Shown: positions 41,142 to 51,018 of the stretch, piece by piece
How the letters are laid out: each line of letters begins with the position of its first letter
How positions within the stretch are numbered: position 1 is the stretch's first letter
NCBI RefSeq assembly: GCF_003711105.1
Contig: NZ_CP023865.1
Span: forward strand, 1,090,001-1,154,000
Origin: Actinoplanes teichomyceticus ATCC 31121
Lineage (GTDB): Bacteria; Actinomycetota; Actinomycetes; Mycobacteriales; Micromonosporaceae
Direction: 5' to 3'
DNA length: 64,000 nt
Notes under the pieces: generated by a model
What the model saw: only the letters and a program-made list of their open reading frames with translations
Databases searched by the model: none
What the model was told of the DNA's origin: nothing
Program-made: the position numbers and the translations under genes

Positions 41142-42947
41142 TCAGCCGGCGGCGAGGGCGAAGGCCAGCATCCCGGTCGCGGTGAAGTCGATCGACGGCT
41201 CGTTGGTGGCGGAGATCCGCATGTCGTCCAGGTACTGCGCGTCCGGCCGGTCGAACCGGGTGTAGGCGCCGGCCGAGCACAGCGTGCGCGCCTGCGCCAG
41301 CTCCAGCGACTCGACCCGCTCGGCGGTGTTCGGGCCGTTCACCACGGCGCCGGTCATCGGGGTACGGGTGAGCGTCGCGATCTGGTCGTGCGGGCATCGC
41401 GGGTACGCGTCGCCCGCCCCGATGACCAGCGACATCCCCCAGCCGTTGGCGCCGAGCACCACCGCGCGCTGGGCGGTGGCGAACGCCGCGTACCGGTCGT
41501 CGCCGGTCATCCGCCGGTAGAGCGCGGCGGTGGCGGCCCAGCCCAGTTGCCGGGCCGCGTAGTCCGCTCCGCCGCTGCCGGAGGCCGCGCCCATCGGATC
41601 GGCGGCGGCCGCCTCGACCGCCCCGTTCAGGCGGCCGCGCAGGTCGTCGACCAGCTCGCCGGCCGGGGCCAGCCGGTACAGCTCGGCGTCGGCGAGCGGG
41701 GTGACGTCGTACACGCTCAGCCCGTCGTCGCCACCGGCGGCGGCGTCCGCCCAGCGCTCCGCCTGGTCCACCCACTCGGCGGCGCGCGGGTCGTCGAGCG
41801 CCTTGCCGGCCAGGGCCAGCTCGGCCGCGCCCAGCGCCAGATCGTCGGCCCAGCTCCGCTCCGGGTAGAAGGCGTGCGGCACGGTCGTGACCAGGTCGCC
41901 GGCGCTGATGTCGGCCTGCCCGAAGATCCGGGCGGCGGTGTCCAGGCGGGTGTGCGCGCGGCCGGGGTCGTCGGCGGCGTCCAGCTGGGCGGCCAGCGCG
42001 AAGGCGGCGGCCACCCGGCCGGCCAGGTTGGGGCTGATCGGCTCGCCCGGCTCGGCGGCCCGGAAGACCGGCCGGTACCGCTGGTAGTAGCGGCGGTCGC
42101 CGGGCTGCACCACCAGCGCGTCGTCGTCCTGCGGCAGCCGCCAGCTGTCGTGATCGCCCAGGAAGTGATCGTTTCCGGCCACTCCGACCTGGGTGTACAG
42201 CACGCCGTCGCGGTACATCTTGGTCAGCCACGCCAGACCGTGATCGATCTCCGCGGCCAGGGTCGCGGGCGCCGGGCCGTCCCGCCGCACCAGCTGCAGG
42301 AGGATCAGGGCGTACGCCGTGGTGTGGGTGAACTTGAGGTAGTCGCCGGCGTCGTACCAGCCGCCCTCCACGTCGATCGTCGTGCCGGTGGACTCCAGGG
42401 AGGTGTCCTCGTCGGCCGGGGTCTCGTAGACCGTCGCGGCCCGGTCGGCCAGGTGCGCCGGGGAGCGCCGCCACGGGCCGTCGACCTGGCCGGCGCCGTC
42501 GCGGTGGGCCTGGAAGTAGCGCACCGCGTCGGCCAGCAGCGGCGTGTACAGCGCCGGCGCGGTGTCGATCCGGAACGGCGGCGATTCCGCGCGGACGCGG
42601 TCGTCGACGCGTACCCGATAGGTGCCCGGCGTCCGCAGGTCGCTGAGGTCCAGGGGGTGGACCGCGCGGTAGTGCGCATTCCAGGCGCCCCGGCCGGGGC
42701 CGGCGGCGACCGTGCGGACCGCGCGCCCGCGCTCGTCCACCACGGTGGCCTTCGCGCCGGTGACGTCGGCCGGCGCCAGCAGCATCGCGACCTTGCTCTC
42801 CCCGGTGGCCCAGCCGACCTGATCGAGGCGGACCAGCGCGGCCGGCCGCACCGGGCGCGGCGCCGGCCGCGGCGCCTCGCACGACGTGGTCACGAGCAGG
42901 AGCAGGATCAACGGTACGCAGCGCAGGGGTGATCTCACGAGGCGCAA
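41142..42947 (-). CDS. GH9 endoglucanase lipoprotein
   Basis: This 601-residue protein has lipobox LLLLVTTSCEA. An N-terminal Ig-like CelD_N domain (~35-130: VRLDQVGWATGESKVAMLL) precedes the (alpha/alpha)6 catalytic domain. VEGGWYDAGDYLKFTHTTAYA carries the DAGD Asp pair (base), and NEPSIDFTATG near the C-terminus holds the acid Glu. ANGWGMSLVIGAGDAYPRCPHDQ is another GH9 block. It cleaves beta-1,4-glucans. Surface tethering by lipid, rather than free secretion with a CBM, suggests it works on oligosaccharides at the cell surface, complementing the secreted GH12 and expansin. Confidence 0.93.
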   Translation of the reverse strand: MRLVRSPLRCVPLILLLLVTTSCEAPRPAPRPVRPAALVRLDQVGWATGESKVAMLLAPADVTGAKATVVDERGRAVRTVAAGPGRGAWNAHYRAVHPLDLSDLRTPGTYRVRVDDRVRAESPPFRIDTAPALYTPLLADAVRYFQAHRDGAGQVDGPWRRSPAHLADRAATVYETPADEDTSLESTGTTIDVEGGWYDAGDYLKFTHTTAYALILLQLVRRDGPAPATLAAEIDHGLAWLTKMYRDGVLYTQVGVAGNDHFLGDHDSWRLPQDDDALVVQPGDRRYYQRYRPVFRAAEPGEPISPNLAGRVAAAFALAAQLDAADDPGRAHTRLDTAARIFGQADISAGDLVTTVPHAFYPERSWADDLALGAAELALAGKALDDPRAAEWVDQAERWADAAAGGDDGLSVYDVTPLADAELYRLAPAGELVDDLRGRLNGAVEAAAADPMGAASGSGGADYAARQLGWAATAALYRRMTGDDRYAAFATAQRAVVLGANGWGMSLVIGAGDAYPRCPHDQIATLTRTPMTGAVVNGPNTAERVESLELAQARTLCSAGAYTRFDRPDAQYLDDMRISATNEPSIDFTATGMLAFALAAG

Positions 42948-43049
42948 GCCTCACCGAGCCCCGATTCGACCGGCCGCACCCGGTGTGCGCCGAAGATCTG
43001 ACAGTTCGCTGTGAGCGGGCGTTCGGCGCGGGGTCGTATCGTCGGCGTC

Positions 43050-43778
43050 ATGACCCGCGTCCTGCTGATCTCGGGGAGTACTCGCGAGGGCTCGCTGCAC
43101 ACCGCGGCCCTGCGCACCGCGGCCCGGTTCGCCCCGCCGGAGGTCGATGCCACGCTGTATGCGCAGCTGGCCGGCCTGCCCGCGTTCGTGCCGGGGGAGC
43201 CGGCGCCTCCGGAGCCGGTGACCGAGCTGCGCCGCCGGGTGGTCGCCGCCGACGCGCTGCTGCTGTGCACCCCGGAGTACGCCGGATCGCTGCCGGGCAG
43301 CCTGAAGAACCTGCTCGACTGGCTGGTCGACGGCGGCGAGCTGACCGGCCGGGCGGCGGCCTGGCTGTCGGTGGCGGCGCCGGGCCGGGACGAGGGGGCC
43401 CGGGCCGGGCTGGAGTCGGCGCTCGAGCACGGCGGCGCGCGCCTGCTGCGGGCCGCCTGCGTGCGGGTGCCGCTGGACATCCGCTCCGTCGACGAGCACG
43501 GGCTGGTCGCCGATCCGCGGTTGCACACCGCGCTGGGCGACATGCTGCGGGCGCTGGTCCGCTGGTCGGCGCCGGAGCCTCGCCGGGAGCCGTCCTGGCA
43601 GGTGCAGTCCAGCCTCTACCCGGTGATCACCGGATCGGACGCGCCCGGCTTCGGCCGCCGACCGGATTTCCGCGGGCGACCGGACCTCGGCGGTGGGCCG
43701 GATTTCGGCGGTCGGCCCGACTTCGGCGGTCGGCCGGATTTCGGCGGGCCGCCGGATTTCGGCGGTCGGCCGGGCTGA
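43050..43778 (+). CDS. NADPH-dependent FMN reductase with RPDFGG-repeat tail
   Basis: The protein is 242 residues from ATG 43050 (MTRVLLISGSTREGS). The flavodoxin-like fold has GSTREGSLHTAALR (FMN phosphate loop) and LLCTPEYAGSLPGSLKNLLDWLV, standard for the family. The normal domain ends near residue 185. The last ~45 residues are seven imperfect copies of R-P-D-F-G-G, encoded by near-identical ~18-bp DNA units (43665-43775). The tail is probably disordered, and slippage of the repeat could vary its length. The function of the tail is unknown. Confidence 0.88.
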   Translation: MTRVLLISGSTREGSLHTAALRTAARFAPPEVDATLYAQLAGLPAFVPGEPAPPEPVTELRRRVVAADALLLCTPEYAGSLPGSLKNLLDWLVDGGELTGRAAAWLSVAAPGRDEGARAGLESALEHGGARLLRAACVRVPLDIRSVDEHGLVADPRLHTALGDMLRALVRWSAPEPRREPSWQVQSSLYPVITGSDAPGFGRRPDFRGRPDLGGGPDFGGRPDFGGRPDFGGPPDFGGRPG

Positions 43779-44230
43779 TCCGGTGCGGGCGCCGGGTGTC
43801 GTGGGCCGGCGGCGCGGGAGCGGCCCGACCGCGCGTCGGGGGTCAGCCGTCGCTGAGACGATCTTTAAAAGAACCTCAAGTCCCGGACCGGATCCGCCAG
43901 TCGTGGCGCATAGTGGACACCCGAGCCGCTCCCGGAAGGGAAACCGTCACTGTGGCCAGCGCCGACCCGTTGCACCCCCGTATCGTTGCGATCACTCAAA
44001 GTACCTTCGTCGGGTCGGAGCGCCCGGTCCGCCCCGCACCGCGCCGGCCCCGCCTGCCGGTGCGCCCGCCGCGCTCGCCGCGCCGCTGCGGCGGCTGACG
44101 GGCGGCTCACCCGCCGGAGCGACCCTGCGCGAACACGGGTGGCACGCCGTGCGGCGAACGAGCGATCTGCGCGTTCTGCCCCCGGATAGCCGGTATTGTC
44201 GGCAGTCGATACCGATCCACGGAGGGAACG
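43779..44230. other. Gene-free 450-bp stretch upstream of the P450
   Basis: The frame continuing on the plus strand reads low-complexity Arg/Pro after ~44010 and is not convincing. A possible short frame from GTG 43952 (VASADPLHPRIVAITQSTF) has a distant GGAAGG before it. The GGAGGGAACG just before 44231 is the P450 ribosome site. Confidence 0.45.
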
Positions 44231-45496
44231 ATGACGCAGGAGATCGTCGACCTGGGCGACCCGGCATTCCAGGCGGACCCGCACCCGGCGTACGCGTCCT
44301 GGCGCCGCACCGGGCCGGTCCGCCGCGCCCGGCTCCCCAGTGGCCTGCCGGCCTGGGTGATCACCCGCTACGACGACGCCCGGCGGGCGCTGGCCGACCC
44401 GCGACTGTCCAAACGGTCGTACCCGATGGGGTCCGGCCTGGCCACCGGCCAGGGGCGCGCCGCGACCGGAGCGCCCGCCGTGGGCGGCTCCCGGACGGCC
44501 GGCGCCGCGTCGGCCGGCGACCTGGCGCCCGGGATCGGCGCCGCGATCTCCCAGCACATGCTGGCGGTCGACCCGCCGGACCACACCCGGCTGCGCCGCC
44601 TGGTCTCGGCCGCCTTCACCGCCCGCCGGATCGAGGCGCTGCGCCCGCGCATCGAGCAGATCGCCACCGAGCTGCTGGACGCGATCGACGGCGAGACCGA
44701 GGCCGACCTGATCGACGCGTTCGCCTTCCCGCTGCCCATCCAGGTGATCTGCGAGCTGCTCGGGGTGCCGGTCGAGGACCGCGACGACTTCCGCGACTGG
44801 TCGAACGCGGTGGTGGCCGGCTCGCAGGCGGGCCCGCGGCTGGCCCCGGCGATCGAGGCGATGGTCCGGTACATCCACGCCCTGATCGCCGAGCGCCGCG
44901 CCGAGCCGGGCGACGACCTGCTGTCCGGGCTGATCCAGGTGCGCGACGCGCGGGACCGGCTGACCGAGCAGGAGCTGTCCTCGATGGTCTTCCTGCTGCT
45001 GGTGGCCGGGCACGAGACCACCGTCAACCTGATCGGCAACGGCGTCTACCTGCTGTTGCGCGACCGTGCGGGGTGGGAGCGGTTGCGCGCGGACCGCGCG
45101 CTGCTGCCGGGCGCGATCGAGGAGTTCCTCCGGTATGAGGGTCCGGTGGAGACGGCCACCTTCCGGATCGCCACCGAGGACGTGGAGATCGGCGGCGTGA
45201 CCATCCCGGCCGGCGACCCGGTGGTGGTCGTGCTGCTGTCCGCCAACCGGGACGCCGACCACTTCCCGCACGCCGACGAGCTGCGCCTGGACCGGCCACC
45301 CGCGCACCACCTGGCGTTCGGGCACGGCATCCACTACTGCCTGGGCGCCCCGCTGGCCCGGCTGGAGGCGCAGATCGCGTTCACCGCGCTGCTGGACCGG
45401 CACCCGGACCTGCGGCTCGGCGTCCCGGTGCACCAGCTGCGCTGGCGGCCCGGCCTGGTGGTGCGCGGCCTGGAGCGGTTGCCGGTCGTTCTGTGA
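44231..45496 (+). CDS. Cytochrome P450 (CYP107-like)
   Basis: This 421-residue protein has the I-helix MVFLLLVAGHETTVNLIGNG (acid-Thr pair replaced by Glu-Thr-Thr, as usual), ExxR in FLRYEGPVETATFR, and heme loop AFGHGIHYCLGAPLARLEAQ with the axial Cys. SQHMLAVDPPDHTRLRRLV is the C-helix block. Residues ~66-100 form a Gly/Ala-rich insertion not usual in the family. No ferredoxin or biosynthetic cluster is adjacent, so the substrate is unknown. GGAGGGAACG precedes ATG. Confidence 0.95.
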   Translation: MTQEIVDLGDPAFQADPHPAYASWRRTGPVRRARLPSGLPAWVITRYDDARRALADPRLSKRSYPMGSGLATGQGRAATGAPAVGGSRTAGAASAGDLAPGIGAAISQHMLAVDPPDHTRLRRLVSAAFTARRIEALRPRIEQIATELLDAIDGETEADLIDAFAFPLPIQVICELLGVPVEDRDDFRDWSNAVVAGSQAGPRLAPAIEAMVRYIHALIAERRAEPGDDLLSGLIQVRDARDRLTEQELSSMVFLLLVAGHETTVNLIGNGVYLLLRDRAGWERLRADRALLPGAIEEFLRYEGPVETATFRIATEDVEIGGVTIPAGDPVVVVLLSANRDADHFPHADELRLDRPPAHHLAFGHGIHYCLGAPLARLEAQIAFTALLDRHPDLRLGVPVHQLRWRPGLVVRGLERLPVVL

Positions 45497-45503
45497 AAGC
45501 GGC

Positions 45504-46124
45504 ATGATGTCGGCCGTGTCCGACCGCCATGATCCACGACCGTCCGCCCCGCACTGGCCCACGGCGGTGCTGCCGACGGTGGCCGAGCGCAGCCGGGAGC
45601 AGGTGGCCGGCCGGCGCCGGCGGATCGTGCTCGGCTCGGCCGGCGCCTTCCTGGCGCTGTCGATCGGCTACTGGGCGGTGTCCGACCCGGACGACGACAC
45701 CCCGGCGCCGGCCGCCGCCCCGGTGACCGCCTCCGCTGCGGCGCCCGTCGTGACCACCACCGAGCCGGAGGCGACCGCCGAGGCCACCACCACGTCACCG
45801 GCCGCCCCGCCAGCGGCCACCGCTGAGCCGGTCGCCACCCGGCAGGTCCGGCCCGGCGCCCTGCTCGCCCAGATGCAGCGCGAGATCAACCTGCTGGTCC
45901 GGCGCGAGCAGCTGGAGCGCGACGACGCCGAGTCGCTGACCAAGCGGCTGCGCAGGGTGGCCGAGCAGCTGCGCCGGAACGAGCCGGAGGCAGCCGCGCG
46001 CCGGCTCAAGGACTTCGCCAAGAAACTGGTCGGCCTGCACCGGGACGGCGACATCAGCCAGGACGGGTTCGACGCCCTGGCCCGTGGCGCCGGCCTGCTG
46101 GCGCGGCAACTCCCGCCGCTGTGA
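45504..46124 (+). CDS. Single-pass membrane protein with C-terminal coiled coil
   Basis: The protein is 206 residues, starting ATG 45504 (or 45507, or GTG 45519). One helix (IVLGSAGAFLALSIGYWAV) is followed by an Ala/Thr/Pro linker (~65-110) and a charged helical end (LLAQMQREINLLVRREQLERDDA; LRRVAEQLRRNEPEAAARRL; LVGLHRDGDISQDGFDAL). The ending resembles serine/threonine-kinase-associated actinobacterial C-tails. Function is unknown; it starts 7 bp after the P450 stop, so co-transcription is likely. Confidence 0.72.
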   Translation: MMSAVSDRHDPRPSAPHWPTAVLPTVAERSREQVAGRRRRIVLGSAGAFLALSIGYWAVSDPDDDTPAPAAAPVTASAAAPVVTTTEPEATAEATTTSPAAPPAATAEPVATRQVRPGALLAQMQREINLLVRREQLERDDAESLTKRLRRVAEQLRRNEPEAAARRLKDFAKKLVGLHRDGDISQDGFDALARGAGLLARQLPPL

Positions 46125-46224
46125 CGGTCGCCGCGGCGGCGCCGGCCGCCAGACCGGCTCGGCCCGGCCACGCCCGGGCGACGGCTGTCCCGCCGGGCCG
46201 GCGCCGCGGCGGGACCACCGCGCC

Positions 46225-49200
46225 TCACCCGGCGAGCCGGCCGATCGCCGCCTCCACCCCCGCGACCCGGTCGGCCACCAGCGCCACCGCGCCCGCCGCG
46301 CGCACCATCGGATCCGCGTCGGTCCCGCCCAGCGCCTGCTCGCGCAGGTAACCGGCCTTGACCTCGGCCCACCGTGCGGCCCGTGCCGGATCCAGCCGGC
46401 CGCGGATCTCGGCCAGTTTCAGCAGGTTCGCCTCCGCGCCGCCGGTCAGGGTCTGCGCCTCGCCCCGGTAGTGGTCGTCGAGCACCCGCTCCAGCTCGTC
46501 GTCGTTCATCGCCGGCACGATGCGCTCGGCGAGCTTGTTCATGTCGCGATAGGAACCCTGCAGCTGGAACGGCGGTTCGGTGCGGCTCGCGCCGGCCTGC
46601 GCCGCCGACGCGATGTACGCCTGATTGACCCGCAGCACCACCCGCTGCACCCGCCGCATCCGGCGCAGCACGGCGAGGATCTGCTCCAGCTCGGCCGCCG
46701 TATACGGGTACGACAACCGGTCCGCCCGAGCCGTCTCGTCACCGTCGGCCAGCCGCAGCAGCAGCGGCAGGTCCCCGGCGTCGCGCGCGGCCAGTGGCGC
46801 CAGCACGGTGTTCGAGGTCAGCGCGTTCTCCAGATAGGACAGCGCGAACAGGTCCTCGCGGCCGGCCAGCACGTCGCCCAGGTTCCACACGTCGGCCCGG
46901 TTGGCGAGCATGTCCGGGATCCGGAACCGCCGCCCGCTCCCGGTGTACGGGTTGCCCGCCATGCACACCGCGAACCGCTTGCCCCGCAGGTCGTACGTGC
47001 GGGTCCGGCCGTTCCAGACGCCCTCCATCCGGCGCTGCGCGTCGCACAGCGAGATGAACTTCTGCAGCAGCTCGGGGTTGGTGTGCTGGATGTCGTCGAG
47101 GTGGAGCAGCACGTTGGTGCCCATCTCGAGGGCCAGCGAGATCTTCTCCACCTCCTGCCGCGCGGTGGCGTCCGGGGCGTCGGCCGGGTCCAGCGAGGTG
47201 ACGCCGTGCCCCAGCGCCGGCCCGTTGACCTTGACGAAGACCAGGCCGAGCCGGTCCGCGACGTACTCCATCAGCGTGGTCTTGCCGTAGCCGGGCGGGG
47301 AGATCAGCAGCAGCAGTCCCGACCGGTCGGTCCGCTTGTCGTCGCCGGCCGCGCCCAGCTGCCGGGCCAGGTTGTCGCCGATCAGCGGCAGGTAGACCTC
47401 GTCGAGCAGCCGGTTGCGCACGAACGTGGTCAGCACCCGCGGCCGGAACTCGTCCAGCCGCAGCCGGTCGCGTTCGGCGGCGGCCAGCGCGGCCCGCTGC
47501 CTCTGGTACGCCCGGTAGGCGGGCATCCGGACGGTCCGGAACTCGGCGGCCCGCGGCAGCAGCTCGTCGATGCGGATGTCCAGGTGCCCGTCGGTGATCC
47601 GGGGGTGCACCCCGAGCAGCCCGGACACCGTCTCCCGGGTGGCCGCCGACACGTCGTAGCGGGTCAGCGCGGTCCCGGTGAGCTCGACGGCCACCGCCTC
47701 GTCCACATCGGATGCCCGGCCCGCGTCCGGCTCGGCCGCCAGGAACGCCGACAGCCAGGCGTGCGCCAGCTGACGCCGGGCCGCCGGGTCGGACTCCAGG
47801 GTCCGCAGATCGTCGGTGAATCGCGCGCCACCCGGCTTGCGGTGGAACCGGTCCAGCAGGGTGCGTGCGCCCGCGCTGGTGGCGAAGCCGTGCCCGGCGG
47901 CCAACTCCTCGACCAGGTACCCGCCGACCGGCGCGCCCGCCGCGGTGTCCAGCTCGGAGCGCAGCTCGTCCAGGGCCGGCCCGGCCGAGCCGAACAGCTC
48001 CCGGGCCCGGACCAGCGAGGAGGCCCGCAGGGACCAGAGCCGGCGCTGCTCGGGCGTGGTGCGCAGCGCCCAGAACAGCTGCGCCTCGGCCCGCATGGAC
48101 GCGTCGAACCGCAGCAGCCCGGCCGCGGCGTGCAGGCGCAGCAGCGCGTCCAGGATCGTGGTGGCGTCGGCGTCATGCACGCCGCGCTCGTACCCCTCGT
48201 CGTACCGCTGCTCGGCGGCGCGGCGCACCAGGTCCCGCAACGTGCCGCCGACCTGGGCGGCGGCCGCGGCGGCCGGATCCTCGGCGAGGATCGCCGCGGC
48301 CAGATGCTCGGCCCGGTACAGGTCCCGGGACTCGGAGATCAGCGGCTGGTCCCAGAACCGGCGGGTCTGGGCGAAGGCCGGGTCGAGGACCGGCGCGCGG
48401 TAGTTGGTGCCGGTGATCGCGTACGCCAGGCCGCCGTCGTGCGGCACCAGGGTCAGGTCGATCGCCTGCTCGTTGACGGCGAAGGTGTGCCGGCCCAGCC
48501 GGATCCCGCCGTCCCCGAACAGGTCGAGCCGGTCCCGCAGCGCCCGGCCGGCCTCCTGGCGCGCCGCCTTGAGCCGCCCGTCGAGCTCCTCGGCGCGGAC
48601 CGTGTCGCCACCGGCGCGCAGCTGCGCGGCGACCGACCCGACCTTGGCCACCATCGGATCGGTGGCGAAGTACGTGTTCACCTCGTCCGGGTCGCGCAGC
48701 GTGGTGATCCGGCGGTGCACCACGTCCAGGATCCGGCGGGCCGAGTCGGCCAGTCTGTCGGCGCGCCGGGCCCGCTCGTCGACCAGCGACTGGCGGCGGC
48801 CGGCGATCGCCTCGTACACCTCGGTGCGTTTGGCGGCCAGCCGCTCGCCCGCGTCGTCGACGTCGCCGAACCGGGTCTCCAGCGTCTCCACCTGCGCCAT
48901 CAGCCGGGCCAGGTGCTCGTCGCAGCGCTGCGGGGTGTCCGCGGCCGCGAGCGCGGCGGCCACCGACTGGCCGAGGAGCGCGAATTCGGCGGCGAACGCG
49001 GCCCGGCCCTCGACCGCGGCCAGCTCGCGGCGGCGGCTCTCCAGGGTGGCCCGGGCCCGGTTCAGCCCGCCCAGCACCGCGCCGATGCGCTCCAGGACGG
49101 ACACCCGCACGGTGGCGTCGGCGATCTCCAGCCCGCCGACCACCTCGGTGACCACCTGCAGGCCGTCGGACTGCTCGGTGATCCGGGCCGCGACCGGTTC

Positions 49201-51018
49201 CGCCTCGGCCACCGTGCCGATGCCGCTCGCCTGGGCGGTCAGCTCCTGCACCCCGGCCTGGTAGTCGGCGAACGCGTCCGGCCGGCGCAGGAACTCGACC
49301 GCCCGGCGGGCGGTCTCGTCGGTCGCGCGGACCAGCGCGTCGGTGATCCGGTCCAGCGCGGCGACGTCCGCGTAACGCATCTCCCGCAGGCCGGCGAGCT
49401 TTCCGCGCTCCCGGCGCAGCTCGGCGAGCCGGCTCACCCAGCCGCCGGTGGTGGCCGGCGCCTCCGACCCGGCGCGCCGGATCAGCGTGTCCGCGGCCGT
49501 CTCCGCCCTCGCCAGGGCCTGCGCCGCCTGCTCGGTCAGCGCCTGCACCGAGGCGAACTCGTCGAGCACCTGGACGGCCGTGGCGCGCACCTCGGCCAGC
49601 GGCGCGGCGAGGTTCTCCAACTCCGGATCGGCCAGCCAGTGGTAGGTGTCGAAGGCCCGGGTGCAGGCCGCGATGATCGCCTCGAAGACCGGCCCGGCGG
49701 CGGACATCTCGTCCACCATCCGGGTCACCGAGAGCGCGTCGGCGATGCCCCGGACCAGGTCGGCGTTGCCGATCCGGCCGAGCGGCCCGGTGGCGGCGGG
49801 CTGGGCGGCGGCGTGGGCGTCCGAGACGTACGGCGTCCGCCACATCTGCACCGGGTGCACGCGCGCCGGTTCGTCGCCGGGACTGCGCAACACCACCAGC
49901 GTGCCGTCATCGAAGATCGCGTAGCCGTGGCCCGCGATCGGCGTCGCCACCTCCTTGCGGATCACGTTGTACGGCAGCAGCAGGTACCGCCCGGACCCGG
50001 CGTCGTGGAAGACGTGCAGCACGTCCTCGCCGTTGACCGAGCGGATCACCCGCTCGAACGCCAGCCCGCTGGTGTCCTGGTCGAACGTCTTGGCCACCCC
50101 GGTGGACAGGTAGTACCCGCCGGGGAAGATGACGCCCTGGTCCTCGGGCAGCCGGCGGCACGCCTGGCCGATGCCGTCCAGCCGGCGCACGTCCCGGGTG
50201 CGGGTGTTGAACACCAGGTGCCGGTAGGTGGTCTCCTGGTACGGCAGCACGCGCAGCAGGATCAGCGGCCCGACCCGGGCGTACGCGATCTCCGCGTCCG
50301 CCAGGCTCTGCAGCGGCTCGTCCACCGGCTCGGAGAAGACGCCCTCGCCGTCCTCGGTGTTGTTCTCCACCTTGACGGTCAGGGTGCCGCCGACCGTCTC
50401 GACGAACACCTCGTCCTCGATCGACACGTGCGGGTGCCGGCCCGGCACGTGCTGCTCGCGGGTGGTCGGCGTCCAGGTGAAGTCGTGCGTGGGCGGGAGC
50501 ACGTGGTCGCGATCCCCGCGCGCGTCCTGGTAGGTCACCGATCCGTCGAGGCCGACCCGCCAGCGCAGCACCTTGAGGTCGTCGGCGCGCGCGCCGGTCT
50601 GGAAGACGGCCAGCAGCAGCCCCTCGAGCCGGCGCAGCTGCCGCAGCCGGGTCTGCCGGTAGTAGCGGTACAGCTCGGCGAAGTCCCGGCGGAAGCCCGG
50701 GTCGTCCAGCAGCCCGGGCGCCTGCGCCGGCTGGAGGTCGCGGTCCACCACGGTGAACACGTCCTCGACCGAGGTCTCGGCCTTCATCCCGAGGAACGCG
50801 TTCGCCCCGAACAGCAGCGCCTCGCCGGCCGGTGCGATGTCGGCCGGGACGCTGCTGTTGGCGGTCCGGATCCGGTCGGCGCCCAGCAACTCGGTCTGCT
50901 GGGCGCCGAAGGCCTCGACCCGGCGGTCGTTCAGCGTCTCGGCCCGCGCGGCCAGTTCCCGCGCCTTGGCGCCGAGCCGGGTCCGCAGCACCTCATAGGT
51001 GCCCGCGTCGATGGTCAC
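46225..51018 (-). CDS. Giant DUF3686-AAA ATPase ('DNA repair ATPase' family)
   Basis: This 1597-residue protein has an N-terminal half (~1-550) that is beta-rich and matches the DUF3686 type (FRRDFAELYRYYRQTRLRQLRRLEGLLLAVF; HVLPPTHDFTWTPTTREQH). A long helical, coiled-coil middle (~550-1150) follows. An AAA domain starts near residue 1235: ISPPGYGKTTLMEYVADRL (Walker A), NVLLHLDDIQHTNPELLQKF (Walker B) and AVCMAGNPYTGSGRRFRIPDML, a MoxR-like sensor region. Databases name these DNA repair ATPases, but without proof known to me. Its ATG overlaps the flotillin stop by 4 bp, so it is the third cistron of an NfeD-flotillin-ATPase operon, implying work at a membrane microdomain. Confidence 0.88.
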   Translation of the reverse strand: MTIDAGTYEVLRTRLGAKARELAARAETLNDRRVEAFGAQQTELLGADRIRTANSSVPADIAPAGEALLFGANAFLGMKAETSVEDVFTVVDRDLQPAQAPGLLDDPGFRRDFAELYRYYRQTRLRQLRRLEGLLLAVFQTGARADDLKVLRWRVGLDGSVTYQDARGDRDHVLPPTHDFTWTPTTREQHVPGRHPHVSIEDEVFVETVGGTLTVKVENNTEDGEGVFSEPVDEPLQSLADAEIAYARVGPLILLRVLPYQETTYRHLVFNTRTRDVRRLDGIGQACRRLPEDQGVIFPGGYYLSTGVAKTFDQDTSGLAFERVIRSVNGEDVLHVFHDAGSGRYLLLPYNVIRKEVATPIAGHGYAIFDDGTLVVLRSPGDEPARVHPVQMWRTPYVSDAHAAAQPAATGPLGRIGNADLVRGIADALSVTRMVDEMSAAGPVFEAIIAACTRAFDTYHWLADPELENLAAPLAEVRATAVQVLDEFASVQALTEQAAQALARAETAADTLIRRAGSEAPATTGGWVSRLAELRRERGKLAGLREMRYADVAALDRITDALVRATDETARRAVEFLRRPDAFADYQAGVQELTAQASGIGTVAEAEPVAARITEQSDGLQVVTEVVGGLEIADATVRVSVLERIGAVLGGLNRARATLESRRRELAAVEGRAAFAAEFALLGQSVAAALAAADTPQRCDEHLARLMAQVETLETRFGDVDDAGERLAAKRTEVYEAIAGRRQSLVDERARRADRLADSARRILDVVHRRITTLRDPDEVNTYFATDPMVAKVGSVAAQLRAGGDTVRAEELDGRLKAARQEAGRALRDRLDLFGDGGIRLGRHTFAVNEQAIDLTLVPHDGGLAYAITGTNYRAPVLDPAFAQTRRFWDQPLISESRDLYRAEHLAAAILAEDPAAAAAAQVGGTLRDLVRRAAEQRYDEGYERGVHDADATTILDALLRLHAAAGLLRFDASMRAEAQLFWALRTTPEQRRLWSLRASSLVRARELFGSAGPALDELRSELDTAAGAPVGGYLVEELAAGHGFATSAGARTLLDRFHRKPGGARFTDDLRTLESDPAARRQLAHAWLSAFLAAEPDAGRASDVDEAVAVELTGTALTRYDVSAATRETVSGLLGVHPRITDGHLDIRIDELLPRAAEFRTVRMPAYRAYQRQRAALAAAERDRLRLDEFRPRVLTTFVRNRLLDEVYLPLIGDNLARQLGAAGDDKRTDRSGLLLLISPPGYGKTTLMEYVADRLGLVFVKVNGPALGHGVTSLDPADAPDATARQEVEKISLALEMGTNVLLHLDDIQHTNPELLQKFISLCDAQRRMEGVWNGRTRTYDLRGKRFAVCMAGNPYTGSGRRFRIPDMLANRADVWNLGDVLAGREDLFALSYLENALTSNTVLAPLAARDAGDLPLLLRLADGDETARADRLSYPYTAAELEQILAVLRRMRRVQRVVLRVNQAYIASAAQAGASRTEPPFQLQGSYRDMNKLAERIVPAMNDDELERVLDDHYRGEAQTLTGGAEANLLKLAEIRGRLDPARAARWAEVKAGYLREQALGGTDADPMVRAAGAVALVADRVAGVEAAIGRLAG

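Noticed and set aside
43779..44098. C-terminal continuation of a plus-strand frame between the FMN reductase and P450
   Set aside because: The frame is out of phase with the reductase and becomes Arg/Pro-rich; no ribosome site or domain supports a gene.
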